Source: Brucella grignonensis (GTDB lineage Bacteria > Pseudomonadota > Alphaproteobacteria > Rhizobiales > Rhizobiaceae). Taken from it: a stretch of DNA of 64,000 bases. The stretch covers positions 124,001 to 188,000 of the forward strand of contig NZ_NNRL01000163.1 in the NCBI RefSeq assembly GCF_002252505.1, in the 5' to 3' direction. The notes beneath the pieces are model-generated. The model saw only the letters and a program-made list of their open reading frames with translations. It was not told where the DNA came from and made no database searches. A program made the position numbers and the translations under genes. Positions 37,382 to 45,462 of the stretch are shown piece after piece. Numbering within the stretch: position 1 is the stretch's first letter; each line of letters begins with the position of its first letter.

Positions 37382-38976
37382 TGATAGAGAGGCTTGCGGG
37401 GAAGATCTCTTCTTTGAGCGGTTGGCGTCGTGCGCTGACCGCTTTTCTCAGTGGCGCCGTTGCGACGCTGACCCAGCCGCCATTCGATATTTTCATCGCG
37501 GGCTTTATTGCCTTTCCGTTGCTGGTTTGGCTCATCGATGGAGCCATCCCCGATAAAGACAAAGGCCCGATCCGGCGTTTTTTCCCGGCAGGTTTAATCG
37601 GCTGGTGGTTCGGCTTCGGTTATTTCGTGTCCGGCCTCTGGTGGATCGGCACGGCGCTTCTCGTCGATGCACAACAGTTTGCTTGGGCCATACCGCTCGC
37701 AGTTCTTGGGCTTCCGGCATTTCTTGCAATTTTTTACGGGCTGGCTGCGATGGTCGCCCGCCTGTTCTGGTCGGACGGTATCGGGCGTATTTTTGCGATA
37801 GCGCTGGGCTTTGGTTTCACCGAATGGCTGCGCACATTCATCTTCACGGGCTTCCCGTGGAATGCACTCGGCTATGCCGCAATGCCTACGCCGATGATGA
37901 TGCAATCGGTGGAGGTCATCGGCCTTGTCGGGATGAGCGCGCTTGCGGCGCTGGTTTTTTCAGCGCCTGCGCTGTTGAGCGGCGGGCGTCTGGCAAAGAG
38001 CGGCATCGTCCTGGCAGGTTTGCTGATCACAGCCCATATCGGCTTTGGTGCCTGGACGCTGTCGAATGCGCCAGCTCTTGATACCGATCGGACAACGCTC
38101 TCGATCCGCATTGTGCAGCCTTCCATTTCGCAGAGCCTGAAATGGGACAATAATGAACGCCGCGCGATCTTCGACACATTCATTGCCATGACGCAACAGG
38201 CACCAGTGGAGGGCAAACCAAAGCCTGATGTGGTGATCTGGCCTGAAACGGCAGTGCCTTACATCCTGTCATCAACGCCCGAGGCGCTCACGCGGATCGC
38301 TGAGGTGATTGGCGATGATCAGGTGCTGCTCACTGGCGCAGTGCGTGAAGAACTCGTCCCCCGGCGCGACCCGCGATATTATAATTCGATCCTCACGATC
38401 AACGGTCAGGGTCGGATCACTGATTATACCGATAAGGTGCATCTTGTGCCCTTCGGCGAATATCTGCCCTTTGAAGGTATCTTGCGCAGTCTCGGGCTTC
38501 AGGAAGTGGTAGAAATGCCGGGCGGCTTTACCGCCGCCAAGAGGCGTCACGCGATCAATGTTATGGAGGGCGAAACCTTCCTGCCGCTGATCTGCTACGA
38601 AGCGATTTTCCCGGATGAACTGTCCTATACGGGCCGCAAAGTGACGGCGATTGTAAACGTCACCAATGATGCATGGTATGGCGATACACCGGGGCCGTAT
38701 CAGCATTTCCGACAGGCGCAGGTGCGATCCGTCGAACAGGGCCTGCCATTGGTTCGTGCAGCCAATAATGGAATTTCGGCCGTCGTTGACGCCTATGGTC
38801 GAATCATCGAGGAACTGCCGCTCGATGCTGTCGGTGTGATTGATGCTTATTTGCCTGAAGAGCATGTCCCATTTTGGGGCAGTGCACCCGGTGGCAAACA
38901 GACTCTTTCACTCCTATTAACTCTACTCGCTGTATGCGTGTGGTTCAGGTTGTCTTTCCGACGGCGTTTTCATTGA
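37381..38976 (+). CDS. lnt: Apolipoprotein N-acyltransferase Lnt
   Basis: A 531-residue inner-membrane enzyme adding the third acyl chain to lipoproteins. About six membrane segments fill the first 220 residues (including GFTEWLRTFIFTGFPWNALG). The nitrilase-like catalytic domain shows the Glu (VVIWPETAVPY), Lys (YTDKVHLVPFGEYLPFE) and Cys (FLPLICYEAIFPDE). A last membrane segment lies at the C-terminus. Start overlaps the upstream stop by one base and follows AGAGG. Confidence 0.95.
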   Translation: MIERLAGKISSLSGWRRALTAFLSGAVATLTQPPFDIFIAGFIAFPLLVWLIDGAIPDKDKGPIRRFFPAGLIGWWFGFGYFVSGLWWIGTALLVDAQQFAWAIPLAVLGLPAFLAIFYGLAAMVARLFWSDGIGRIFAIALGFGFTEWLRTFIFTGFPWNALGYAAMPTPMMMQSVEVIGLVGMSALAALVFSAPALLSGGRLAKSGIVLAGLLITAHIGFGAWTLSNAPALDTDRTTLSIRIVQPSISQSLKWDNNERRAIFDTFIAMTQQAPVEGKPKPDVVIWPETAVPYILSSTPEALTRIAEVIGDDQVLLTGAVREELVPRRDPRYYNSILTINGQGRITDYTDKVHLVPFGEYLPFEGILRSLGLQEVVEMPGGFTAAKRRHAINVMEGETFLPLICYEAIFPDELSYTGRKVTAIVNVTNDAWYGDTPGPYQHFRQAQVRSVEQGLPLVRAANNGISAVVDAYGRIIEELPLDAVGVIDAYLPEEHVPFWGSAPGGKQTLSLLLTLLAVCVWFRLSFRRRFH

Positions 38977-39121
38977 CACAGCAATTTTGTTAAGTTTTTA
39001 TACTCGCGCTGTGACGGTTTCTCGCGCAAACCAGTCTGATTACCTCCCACAATGTATTTTATCCCTGTTCAGATGAACAGGCTGTGAATGAAAGCTCGCG
39101 GTTGCGAGGAGTGAAAGCCGT

Positions 39122-39535
39122 ATGATTGAGAATAAGAAGAAACCTAACCCCATTGATGTGCATGTGGGCAGCCGCATTCGCCTTCGCCGCAACATGCTGG
39201 GTCTCAGTCAGGAAAAATTAGGCGAAAACCTCGGCATCACATTTCAGCAGATCCAGAAATACGAAAAAGGCACTAATCGCGTCGGTGCCAGCCGCCTTCA
39301 GGCGATTTCCTCCATTCTCACGGTTCCTGTGTCTTTCTTTTTTGAAGATGCGCCCGGTTCAAACCCAACGTCGCAGGCAGGCTTTGCCGAGGACAATGAA
39401 GCGACTTACGTTGTCGACTTTCTGAACTCGAATGAAGGTGTGCAGCTGACCCGAGCATTTACCAAAATTGCGGATCCGAAAGTGCGCCGCAAGATCATCG
39501 ATCTGGTGAAGTCACTCGCCGCAGAAGGCGAATAA
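39122..39535 (+). CDS. Cro/CI-type helix-turn-helix regulator
   Basis: A 137-residue regulator with an N-terminal HTH of the XRE type, about residues 14-70: VGSRIRLRRNMLGLSQEKLG, GITFQQIQKYEKGTNRVGAS and RLQAISSILTVPVSFFFE. The C-terminal half (DFLNSNEGVQLTRAFTKIAD, VRRKIIDLVKSLA) is the conserved tail of a family widespread in rhizobia. Target genes are unknown. It lies between lnt and metK with its own upstream gap, so probably a separate unit. Confidence 0.88.
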   Translation: MIENKKKPNPIDVHVGSRIRLRRNMLGLSQEKLGENLGITFQQIQKYEKGTNRVGASRLQAISSILTVPVSFFFEDAPGSNPTSQAGFAEDNEATYVVDFLNSNEGVQLTRAFTKIADPKVRRKIIDLVKSLAAEGE

Positions 39536-39540
39536 GGCTT

Positions 39541-39650
39541 CGAGCATGTCTCCCAGACGTGGAAATCGGTTTTGGAAGACACGCTTAGAACACTCAAAAG
39601 CGCGTTGTATGAATAAAATTTGACGCGATGCGCTTTGATTTGTTCACAAA
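39541..39650. repeat. Degenerate palindromic intergenic repeat
   Basis: A GCATGTCTCCCA...GGAAGACACGC palindrome, a diverged copy of the GCATGTC...GACATGC unit near 12415, followed by AGCGCGTTG and GCGATGCGCTTT sequence as in the other mosaics. It occupies the first part of the gap before metK. Confidence 0.5.
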
Positions 39651-39743
39651 ACTGTAAGCCGGATGGATTTTTTCGAACAACGCCGTGTCGCAACAAGAAT
39701 ATGCATTGACGGTCCAATCCCAACTTCGCTAACACAATGATGT

Positions 39744-39772
39744 GCCCGGAACCTGCTTAAACCGTTCCGGGC
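39744..39772 (+). terminator. Strong hairpin in the metK upstream region
   Basis: GCCCGGAAC pairs perfectly with GTTCCGGGC around an 11-base loop. No T-run follows. It may end the regulator transcript or form part of a metK leader; a second hairpin follows it. Confidence 0.4.
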
Positions 39773-39789
39773 GCTACTGTGTTTCCGTA

Positions 39790-39809
39790 ACGGACATTCG
39801 TTCCGTTGG
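39790..39809 (+). promoter_or_regulatory. Second hairpin just before the metK ribosome site
   Basis: AACGGA and TTCCGTT can pair across CATTCG, some 10 bases ahead of the AGAGGGG ribosome site. With the upstream hairpin it could form a leader controlling metK. It does not match the SAM-II pattern I looked for. Confidence 0.3.
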
Positions 39810-39829
39810 ATTTTCAAGAGGGGTTACCC

Positions 39830-41095
39830 GTGTCGCGCAGTTCTTATCTCTTCACCAGCGAATCGGTGTCCGAAGGTCATCCGGACAAGGTTTGCGACCG
39901 CATTTCCGATGAAATCGTAGACATGATTTACAAGGAGGCGCGCCGCACCGGCGTTGATCCTTGGTCTGTTCGCGTTGCATGCGAAACGCTCGCCACCACC
40001 AATCGTGTGGTTATTGCCGGCGAAGTGCGTGTGCCTGAGACTTTCCTGAAGAAGAATAAGGACGGCTCTGTCGCTCACGACAAGGCGGGCCATCCGTTGA
40101 TCAATCCTTCCCGTTTCCGTTCGGCGGCTCGCAAGGCGATCCGCGAAATCGGTTATGAACAGGACGGTTTCAACTGGCGCACGGCCAAGATCGATGTGCT
40201 TCTGCACCCACAATCCGCCGACATCGCGCAGGGCGTGGACAACGCAGCCGACCGTCAGGGCGAAGAAGGTGCTGGCGATCAGGGCATCATGTTCGGCTAT
40301 GCCTGCCGTGAAACCCCGGATCTCATGCCAGCTCCGATCTATTATTCGCACAAGATTCTCGAAAAACTCGCAGAAGCCCGCCACAAGGGCGAAGGCGATC
40401 CAGGCAAGCTCGGACCTGATGCCAAGAGCCAGGTAACCGTGCGTTACGAGAACGGTAAGGCTGCGGAAGTAACCCAGATCGTTCTTTCCACACAGCATCT
40501 CGATGCAAGCTGGGATTCCAAGAAGGTCCGTTCGGTTGTTGAGCCTTACATTCGTGATGCGCTCGGCGATCTTCCAATTGCAGCAAACTGCAACTGGTAC
40601 ATCAATCCAACGGGCAAGTTCGTCATTGGCGGGCCCGATGGTGATGCGGGTCTGACGGGTCGCAAGATCATCGTCGATACCTACGGTGGTGCCGCTCCGC
40701 ATGGCGGTGGCGCATTCTCCGGCAAGGACACGACCAAGGTTGACCGCTCTGCCGCCTATGCAGCGCGCTACCTCGCCAAGAATGTCGTTGCCGCCAATCT
40801 TGCTGATCGCTGCACGATCCAGCTTTCCTACGCCATCGGTGTTGCCCAGCCACTTTCGGTCTATGTTGACCTGCATGGCACGGGCAAGGTCGATGAATCG
40901 GCTGTCGAGGAAGCATTGCGCAAGGTCATGGATCTGTCGCCGAGCGGCATCCGCAAGCATCTTGATCTCAACAAGCCGATCTATGCCAAGACGTCGTCTT
41001 ACGGTCACTTTGGCCGCAAGCCGGGTCGTGACGGATCCTTCTCCTGGGAGAAGACCGATCTCACCAAGGCATTGAAGAGCGCCCTTTCAGCTTGA
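39830..41095 (+). CDS. metK: S-adenosylmethionine synthetase MetK
   Basis: A 421-residue MetK making SAM from methionine and ATP. Seen are [20 protein letters not shown], the [11 protein letters not shown] motif ([18 protein letters not shown]), [20 protein letters not shown] and [20 protein letters not shown]. The length is the slightly extended alphaproteobacterial form. The start is GTG, supported by AGAGGGGTTACCC. trmB follows after ten bases. Confidence 0.96.
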   Translation: MSRSSYLFTSESVSEGHPDKVCDRISDEIVDMIYKEARRTGVDPWSVRVACETLATTNRVVIAGEVRVPETFLKKNKDGSVAHDKAGHPLINPSRFRSAARKAIREIGYEQDGFNWRTAKIDVLLHPQSADIAQGVDNAADRQGEEGAGDQGIMFGYACRETPDLMPAPIYYSHKILEKLAEARHKGEGDPGKLGPDAKSQVTVRYENGKAAEVTQIVLSTQHLDASWDSKKVRSVVEPYIRDALGDLPIAANCNWYINPTGKFVIGGPDGDAGLTGRKIIVDTYGGAAPHGGGAFSGKDTTKVDRSAAYAARYLAKNVVAANLADRCTIQLSYAIGVAQPLSVYVDLHGTGKVDESAVEEALRKVMDLSPSGIRKHLDLNKPIYAKTSSYGHFGRKPGRDGSFSWEKTDLTKALKSALSA

Positions 41096-41105
41096 TAGAC
41101 CTAAA

Positions 41106-41807
41106 ATGACCGATCCTACCCACCCAGTGCGAGCGGCCGGAAACTTTTTCGGCCGCCGTCATGGTAAGCCACTGCGTCCACATCAGAACAATCTGTTTGA
41201 GGATTTGCTGCCGCGTCTGAAACTTGATCTCGACATGCCTGCACCGCAGGATTTGAGGACCTTGTTTGATGCACCGGTCGACAATGTGCGCATGGAGATC
41301 GGCTTCGGCGGCGGTGAGCACCTCTATCATGAGAGTAGACGCTATCCGCAGTCGGGCTTCATTGGCGTCGAGCCTTTCGTCAACGGTATGGCCAAGATGC
41401 TGGCAGCCCTTCATGAAGAAGAGCGTCGCAATCTTCGGCTTTACGATGAGGATGCAACAGAGGTTCTCGACTGGCTGCCGGAAGCTTCGCTTTCAGGGAT
41501 CGATCTATTTTATCCTGATCCATGGCACAAGCGTCGTCATTGGAAGCGTCGTTTTGTGAGTGACACCAATCTGGATCGGTTTGCACGTTTGCTGAAGCCG
41601 GGAGCGAAATTCCGTTTCGCTTCCGATATCGAGCATTACGTCAACTGGACGCTCCAGCATTGCCGCAGGCATCCGGCATTTGAATGGCAGGCGGAAGGAC
41701 CATCCGACTGGAACGACGCCTATGAAGGTTGGCCGGGTACGCGCTATGAAGCCAAGGCTTTCCGTGAAGGACGCGTTGCTGCTTACCTTACTTTCATCCG
41801 TGTATGA
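41106..41807 (+). CDS. trmB: tRNA (guanine-N7)-methyltransferase TrmB
   Basis: A 233-residue SAM-dependent enzyme making m7G46 in tRNA. The SAM site is [11 protein letters not shown] (61-71), with [15 protein letters not shown] next, and the catalytic [17 protein letters not shown] lies at about 139-155. It follows metK closely, pairing SAM production with a SAM user in one operon. A terminator follows. Confidence 0.95.
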   Translation: MTDPTHPVRAAGNFFGRRHGKPLRPHQNNLFEDLLPRLKLDLDMPAPQDLRTLFDAPVDNVRMEIGFGGGEHLYHESRRYPQSGFIGVEPFVNGMAKMLAALHEEERRNLRLYDEDATEVLDWLPEASLSGIDLFYPDPWHKRRHWKRRFVSDTNLDRFARLLKPGAKFRFASDIEHYVNWTLQHCRRHPAFEWQAEGPSDWNDAYEGWPGTRYEAKAFREGRVAAYLTFIRV

Positions 41808-41881
41808 TCTATCTCCGACGCGGCTCTTGAAAAAACTCGTATCCACTGGTATATAAGTTTCAAATTCTTGGTCGTTGGAAC

Positions 41882-41913
41882 AAGAGTGGGCCCTCCCGGA
41901 CCCGCTCTTTTTT
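41882..41913 (+). terminator. Terminator/attenuator between trmB and rimP
   Basis: AAGAGTGGG pairs with CCCGCTCTT (one G-T pair) and is followed by TTTTT. It lies 33 bases before the rimP GTG, so it both ends metK-trmB and may act as a leader attenuator for rimP-nusA-infB. Confidence 0.75.
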
Positions 41914-41945
41914 GTTACCTGCGGCCCTGTGAAGAGGTTTATCGA

Positions 41946-42629
41946 GTGACGGAACAGGAACAGGCAGTTGAGGCCGTAACCGCAGATGAGCGTATCATTC
42001 GCGAAACGGGCATCGATGCAAAAGTAGCAAACATTGTGGAGCCGGTGATCAATACGCTGGGTTTCCGCCTTGTGCGTGTGCGCCTGTCCGGCCTTAACGG
42101 TCAGACATTGCAGATCATGGCGGAACGTCCTGATGGCACAATGACAGTTGAGGATTGTGAACTGCTGAGCCGCACCGTGGCTCCGGTTCTCGACGTCGAA
42201 GATCCGATCAGCGGCAAGTATCATCTTGAAATTTCGTCGCCGGGCATTGACCGTCCGATGGTTCGCAAGTCCGATTTTACCGATTGGGCCGGGCATATTG
42301 CCAAGGTCGAAACGTCGGTCGTTCACGAAGGACGCAAGAAATTTCGCGGTCGTATCGTTGTCGACGAAGCTGCATCCGCCGATTCAATCGTGATCGAAAG
42401 CGACCAGATTTCTTATGGAAATGAACCCGTTGTTCGTATTCCGTTCGATCTAATCTCCGATGCACGTCTGGTTCTGACCGATGACCTGATCCGCGATGCG
42501 CTGCGTAAGGACAAAGCTCTGCGCGAAGGCCGCATCCCCGATGATAATCTGGGTGATGATCTGGGTGATGGCTCTGGCGATAATACGGAAGAAGCAGGTT
42601 CGGCGGAATCCGAAACGGAAAAGAAATAA
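41946..42629 (+). CDS. rimP: Ribosome maturation factor RimP
   Basis: A 227-residue RimP, needed for 30S subunit maturation. Key stretches are [40 protein letters not shown] and [20 protein letters not shown]. An acidic low-complexity tail (about 190-227) is longer than in gamma-proteobacteria. The GTG follows AGAGGTTTATCGA; an upstream extension runs over the terminator and was dropped. First gene of the nusA-infB operon. Confidence 0.94.
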   Translation: MTEQEQAVEAVTADERIIRETGIDAKVANIVEPVINTLGFRLVRVRLSGLNGQTLQIMAERPDGTMTVEDCELLSRTVAPVLDVEDPISGKYHLEISSPGIDRPMVRKSDFTDWAGHIAKVETSVVHEGRKKFRGRIVVDEAASADSIVIESDQISYGNEPVVRIPFDLISDARLVLTDDLIRDALRKDKALREGRIPDDNLGDDLGDGSGDNTEEAGSAESETEKK

Positions 42630-42695
42630 GTTTCAAAGTGAGTTTCAGGCGTCCGGTTCTCGAAGAAGGCCGGATGCGTCACCAAGGAGAGACCT

Positions 42696-44306
42696 ATGGC
42701 AGTCAGTGCAAACAGGCTGGAACTTCTGCAGATCGCCGACGCGGTCGCACGCGAGAAGTCGATTGACCGCGAGATCGTTCTTGCGGCCATGGCCGATGCG
42801 ATCCAGAAGGCAGCGCGTTCGCGCTACGGTCAGGAAAGCAATATTCGCGCCGACATCAACGCGAAATCCGGCGAGATCAAGCTTCAGCGTCTGCTTGAAG
42901 TTGTTGAGACTGTCGAGGACTACTCCACACAGATTTCGCTGTTCACTGCACGTGATCGCAATCCCGATGCGCAGGTTGGCGATTTTATTGCTGACCAGCT
43001 GCCGCCAATGGATTTCGGCCGTATTGCTGCCCAGTCAGCCAAGCAGGTCATCGTGCAGAAGGTGCGCGAAGCCGAGCGTGATCGTCAGTATGACGAATTC
43101 AAGGATCGCGTTGGTGAAATCGCCAACGGTACTGTCAAGCGCGTCGAATATGGCAATGTGATCGTCGATCTCGGCCGTGGCGAAGCCATCGTTCGTCGTG
43201 ACGAACTGATCCCACGCGAAGCATTCCGTTATGGCGATCGTATCCGCGCCTATGTTTACGACGTGCGTCGCGAACAGCGTGGTCCGCAGATTTTCCTCTC
43301 GCGTACCCATCCATCTTTCATGGCGAAACTCTTCACCATGGAAGTGCCGGAAATCTACGACGGTATCATCGAAATCAAGTCGGTTGCCCGTGATCCAGGT
43401 TCGCGCGCCAAGATCGCCGTTGTATCACGCGATGCATCGATCGATCCGGTTGGTGCCTGTGTTGGTATGCGTGGTTCCCGCGTTCAGGCCGTTGTTGCTG
43501 AACTGCAGGGCGAAAAGATCGACATTATTCCATGGTCGCCAGATGCGGCTTCCTTCATCGTCAATGCACTTCAGCCTGCCGAAGTTGCAAAGGTTGTTCT
43601 CGATGAAGACGCTGAACGTATTGAAGTTGTCGTTCCGAATGACCAACTATCACTAGCAATCGGTCGTCGCGGTCAGAACGTGCGCCTTGCATCGCAGCTG
43701 ACCGGCTGGGATATCGATATTCTTACGGAAGACGAAGAATCCGAACGCCGCCAGAAGGAATTCGCTGAGCGTTCGAACCTCTTCATGGAAGCCCTCAACG
43801 TTGATGAGATGGTTGGCCAGGTTCTGGCTTCCGAAGGTTTTGCCTCTGTTGAAGAGCTTGCTTATGTCGAGCCGGGCGAAATCGCTTCTATCGACGGTTT
43901 CGATGAAGACACCGCCGGCGAAATTCAGGAACGTGCACGCGAATTCCTGGAACGCATCGAAGGTGAGCAGGATGATCGTCGTAAGGCGCTTGGCGTTGAA
44001 GACGAACTTCGCGATCTTCCGGGTCTGACCACAGCCATGCTGGTTGCAGTTGGCGAAGATGGCGTGAAGAACATCGAAGACTTTGCTGGTTATGCCGTTG
44101 ACGATCTTGTTGGCTGGCGTGAACGCAAGGACGGTGAAACCGTTACCCATACCGGTATCCTGTCGCCATTCGATGTTTCTCGCGTTGACGCGGAACAGAT
44201 GATCCTGACTGCGCGTTTGAAGGCTGGCTGGATCACGGAAGACGAACTGGTTTCGGTTGAAACCGATGAAGATGCTGAAGCTGGCGAGGAAGAAGCTGCT
44301 TCGTAA
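42696..44306 (+). CDS. nusA: Transcription termination/antitermination factor NusA
   Basis: A 536-residue NusA. Order of parts: polymerase-binding N-terminal domain (1-125), S1 domain (about 135-200, VKRVEYGNVIVDLGRGEA), KH1 and KH2 (GACVGMRGSRVQAVVAELQG, SLAIGRRGQNVRLASQLTGW), and two C-terminal acidic helical repeats, then an acidic tail. It binds RNA polymerase and governs pausing and termination, and so may act on the hairpin-rich leader of its own operon. Confidence 0.96.
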   Translation: MAVSANRLELLQIADAVAREKSIDREIVLAAMADAIQKAARSRYGQESNIRADINAKSGEIKLQRLLEVVETVEDYSTQISLFTARDRNPDAQVGDFIADQLPPMDFGRIAAQSAKQVIVQKVREAERDRQYDEFKDRVGEIANGTVKRVEYGNVIVDLGRGEAIVRRDELIPREAFRYGDRIRAYVYDVRREQRGPQIFLSRTHPSFMAKLFTMEVPEIYDGIIEIKSVARDPGSRAKIAVVSRDASIDPVGACVGMRGSRVQAVVAELQGEKIDIIPWSPDAASFIVNALQPAEVAKVVLDEDAERIEVVVPNDQLSLAIGRRGQNVRLASQLTGWDIDILTEDEESERRQKEFAERSNLFMEALNVDEMVGQVLASEGFASVEELAYVEPGEIASIDGFDEDTAGEIQERAREFLERIEGEQDDRRKALGVEDELRDLPGLTTAMLVAVGEDGVKNIEDFAGYAVDDLVGWRERKDGETVTHTGILSPFDVSRVDAEQMILTARLKAGWITEDELVSVETDEDAEAGEEEAAS

Positions 44307-44323
44307 AGTATCCAAACACAATG

Positions 44324-44355
44324 CTTTTGCGCCCGGAGTGATCCGGGCGCAAAAG
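44324..44355 (+). terminator. Hairpin after nusA
   Basis: A 14-base stem, CTTTTGCGCCCGGA with TCCGGGCGCAAAAG, around loop GTGA. No T-run follows. Likely a processing or partial-termination site inside the nusA-infB operon. Confidence 0.5.
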
Positions 44356-44500
44356 TTGCTGTTTCAGAGTTTCATGTTGAGAAGTGGCGTAAGCTCTGCT
44401 AGGCCGCTGCCAGATTTGTAATTGAGTTGATGGCGGTCGATGGCAAAGCCGGGCCTGACTTGGAGTTGCACCTGGCTTGGAGTTGCGTGTGGAGCAGGAT

Positions 44501-45091
44501 ATGAATGACAGAACCTGTATCGTCACACGCGAAAGCGGTTCTGCTGATGACCTGATCCGCTTTGTGGCAGGTCCCGATGGCTCGGTTGTGCCGGACCTCA
44601 AGCGAAACCTGCCGGGCAGGGGCTGTTGGGTCAAGGCAGAAAGACGTCTGGTCGATGAGGCCGTCAAGCGCAAGCTTTTTGCGCGGGCGCTGAAAGAAGG
44701 CGTAACGCCACAGGCGGATCTTGGCGCGCTGGTTGACCAGCTGCTGACGAAATCCGCGCTCGGCAGTCTGGCCCTGGCACGCAAGGCGGGCGCTGTGGTG
44801 TCTGGATCGACCAAGGTGGACCAGGCGATCCGCTCGGGTGCTGCGGCACTTGTGCTGCATGCTCAGGAAGCGGCCTCCGATGGGGTTCGCAAGCTTGATC
44901 AGGCCCGCCGTGTGGTTGTGCATATGGATGGCCCCGAAATCCCGGCCTTCTCTCTTTTCAAAGGAGAAGAAATGGATTTGGCATTTGGGGGTGGAAATGT
45001 GATACATGCAGCCGTGCTCGACGGAAAGGCATCCGTCGGAGTGGTGCAAAGGGTGCTTTTATTGCATCGCTATCGTGGTGAAAGCCACTAG
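44501..45091 (+). CDS. YlxR (RnpM-like) RNA-binding protein fused to L7Ae-like domain
   Basis: A 196-residue two-domain protein. The N-terminal YlxR/DUF448 part (about 1-85) has DRTCIVTRE, LIRFVAGPDG and LPGRGCWVKA. The C-terminal half (KSALGSLALARKAGAVVSGS, SGAAALVLHAQEAASDG) resembles L7Ae/L30e-type RNA-binding domains. This fusion is common between nusA and infB in alphaproteobacteria. In Firmicutes YlxR binds RNase P RNA; here the role is inferred. The ATG follows GGAGCAGGAT. Confidence 0.9.
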   Translation: MNDRTCIVTRESGSADDLIRFVAGPDGSVVPDLKRNLPGRGCWVKAERRLVDEAVKRKLFARALKEGVTPQADLGALVDQLLTKSALGSLALARKAGAVVSGSTKVDQAIRSGAAALVLHAQEAASDGVRKLDQARRVVVHMDGPEIPAFSLFKGEEMDLAFGGGNVIHAAVLDGKASVGVVQRVLLLHRYRGESH

Positions 45092-45320
45092 CGCAGTTTC
45101 TGGAAAGTGGGAACCGGTTTCCCGTTTGAAGCTGCGTCAACAAACTGTTGCGGAAAGGCGGTTGCCGGTTTCCGATCACGACAGTGAAGAAATAGGGTTT
45201 AAGGCGCGTGATCCTCAGGGTTGCATGAGCGCTTTATGAAATTGAAACGGCAGTCCGACACTGCTGTGGTATAAATTAGTAGAGCGGTTCTCTTAATCCC
45301 GAGAAGACGGGATCCGCTCT
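45091..45320. repeat. Degenerate repeat pieces in the ylxR-infB gap
   Basis: Two fragments: GGAAAGTGGGAACCGGTTTCCC (split as GGAAAGTGGGAACC and GGTTTCCC) at 45102-45123, and an AGAGCGG...CCGCTCT inverted repeat at 45281-45320. Both resemble units of the intergenic repeats elsewhere in the window. Confidence 0.5.
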
Positions 45321-45462
45321 GGAGCATGAAACGGAACTCGGTTTGGTTGCCGGGCTGGATCATGCACTGAAGTGGATGACTGGAGCATTATTCAAAATGA
45401 TCTGATCTGATTGGATACTGCTCGAGTAAAGCGGCTGAAGCTGCGAAGGAAACGGAAACGTA
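45321..45462. other. Remainder of the ylxR-infB gap
   Basis: The gap between the two genes is 371 bases. Beyond the repeat fragments I see only the ribosome site region GGAAACGGAAACGTA in front of infB; an infB promoter is possible but not evident. Confidence 0.4.

Noticed and set aside
39536-39829. SAM-II riboswitch before metK
   Set aside because: I could not find the conserved core of that class; only two hairpins are visible.
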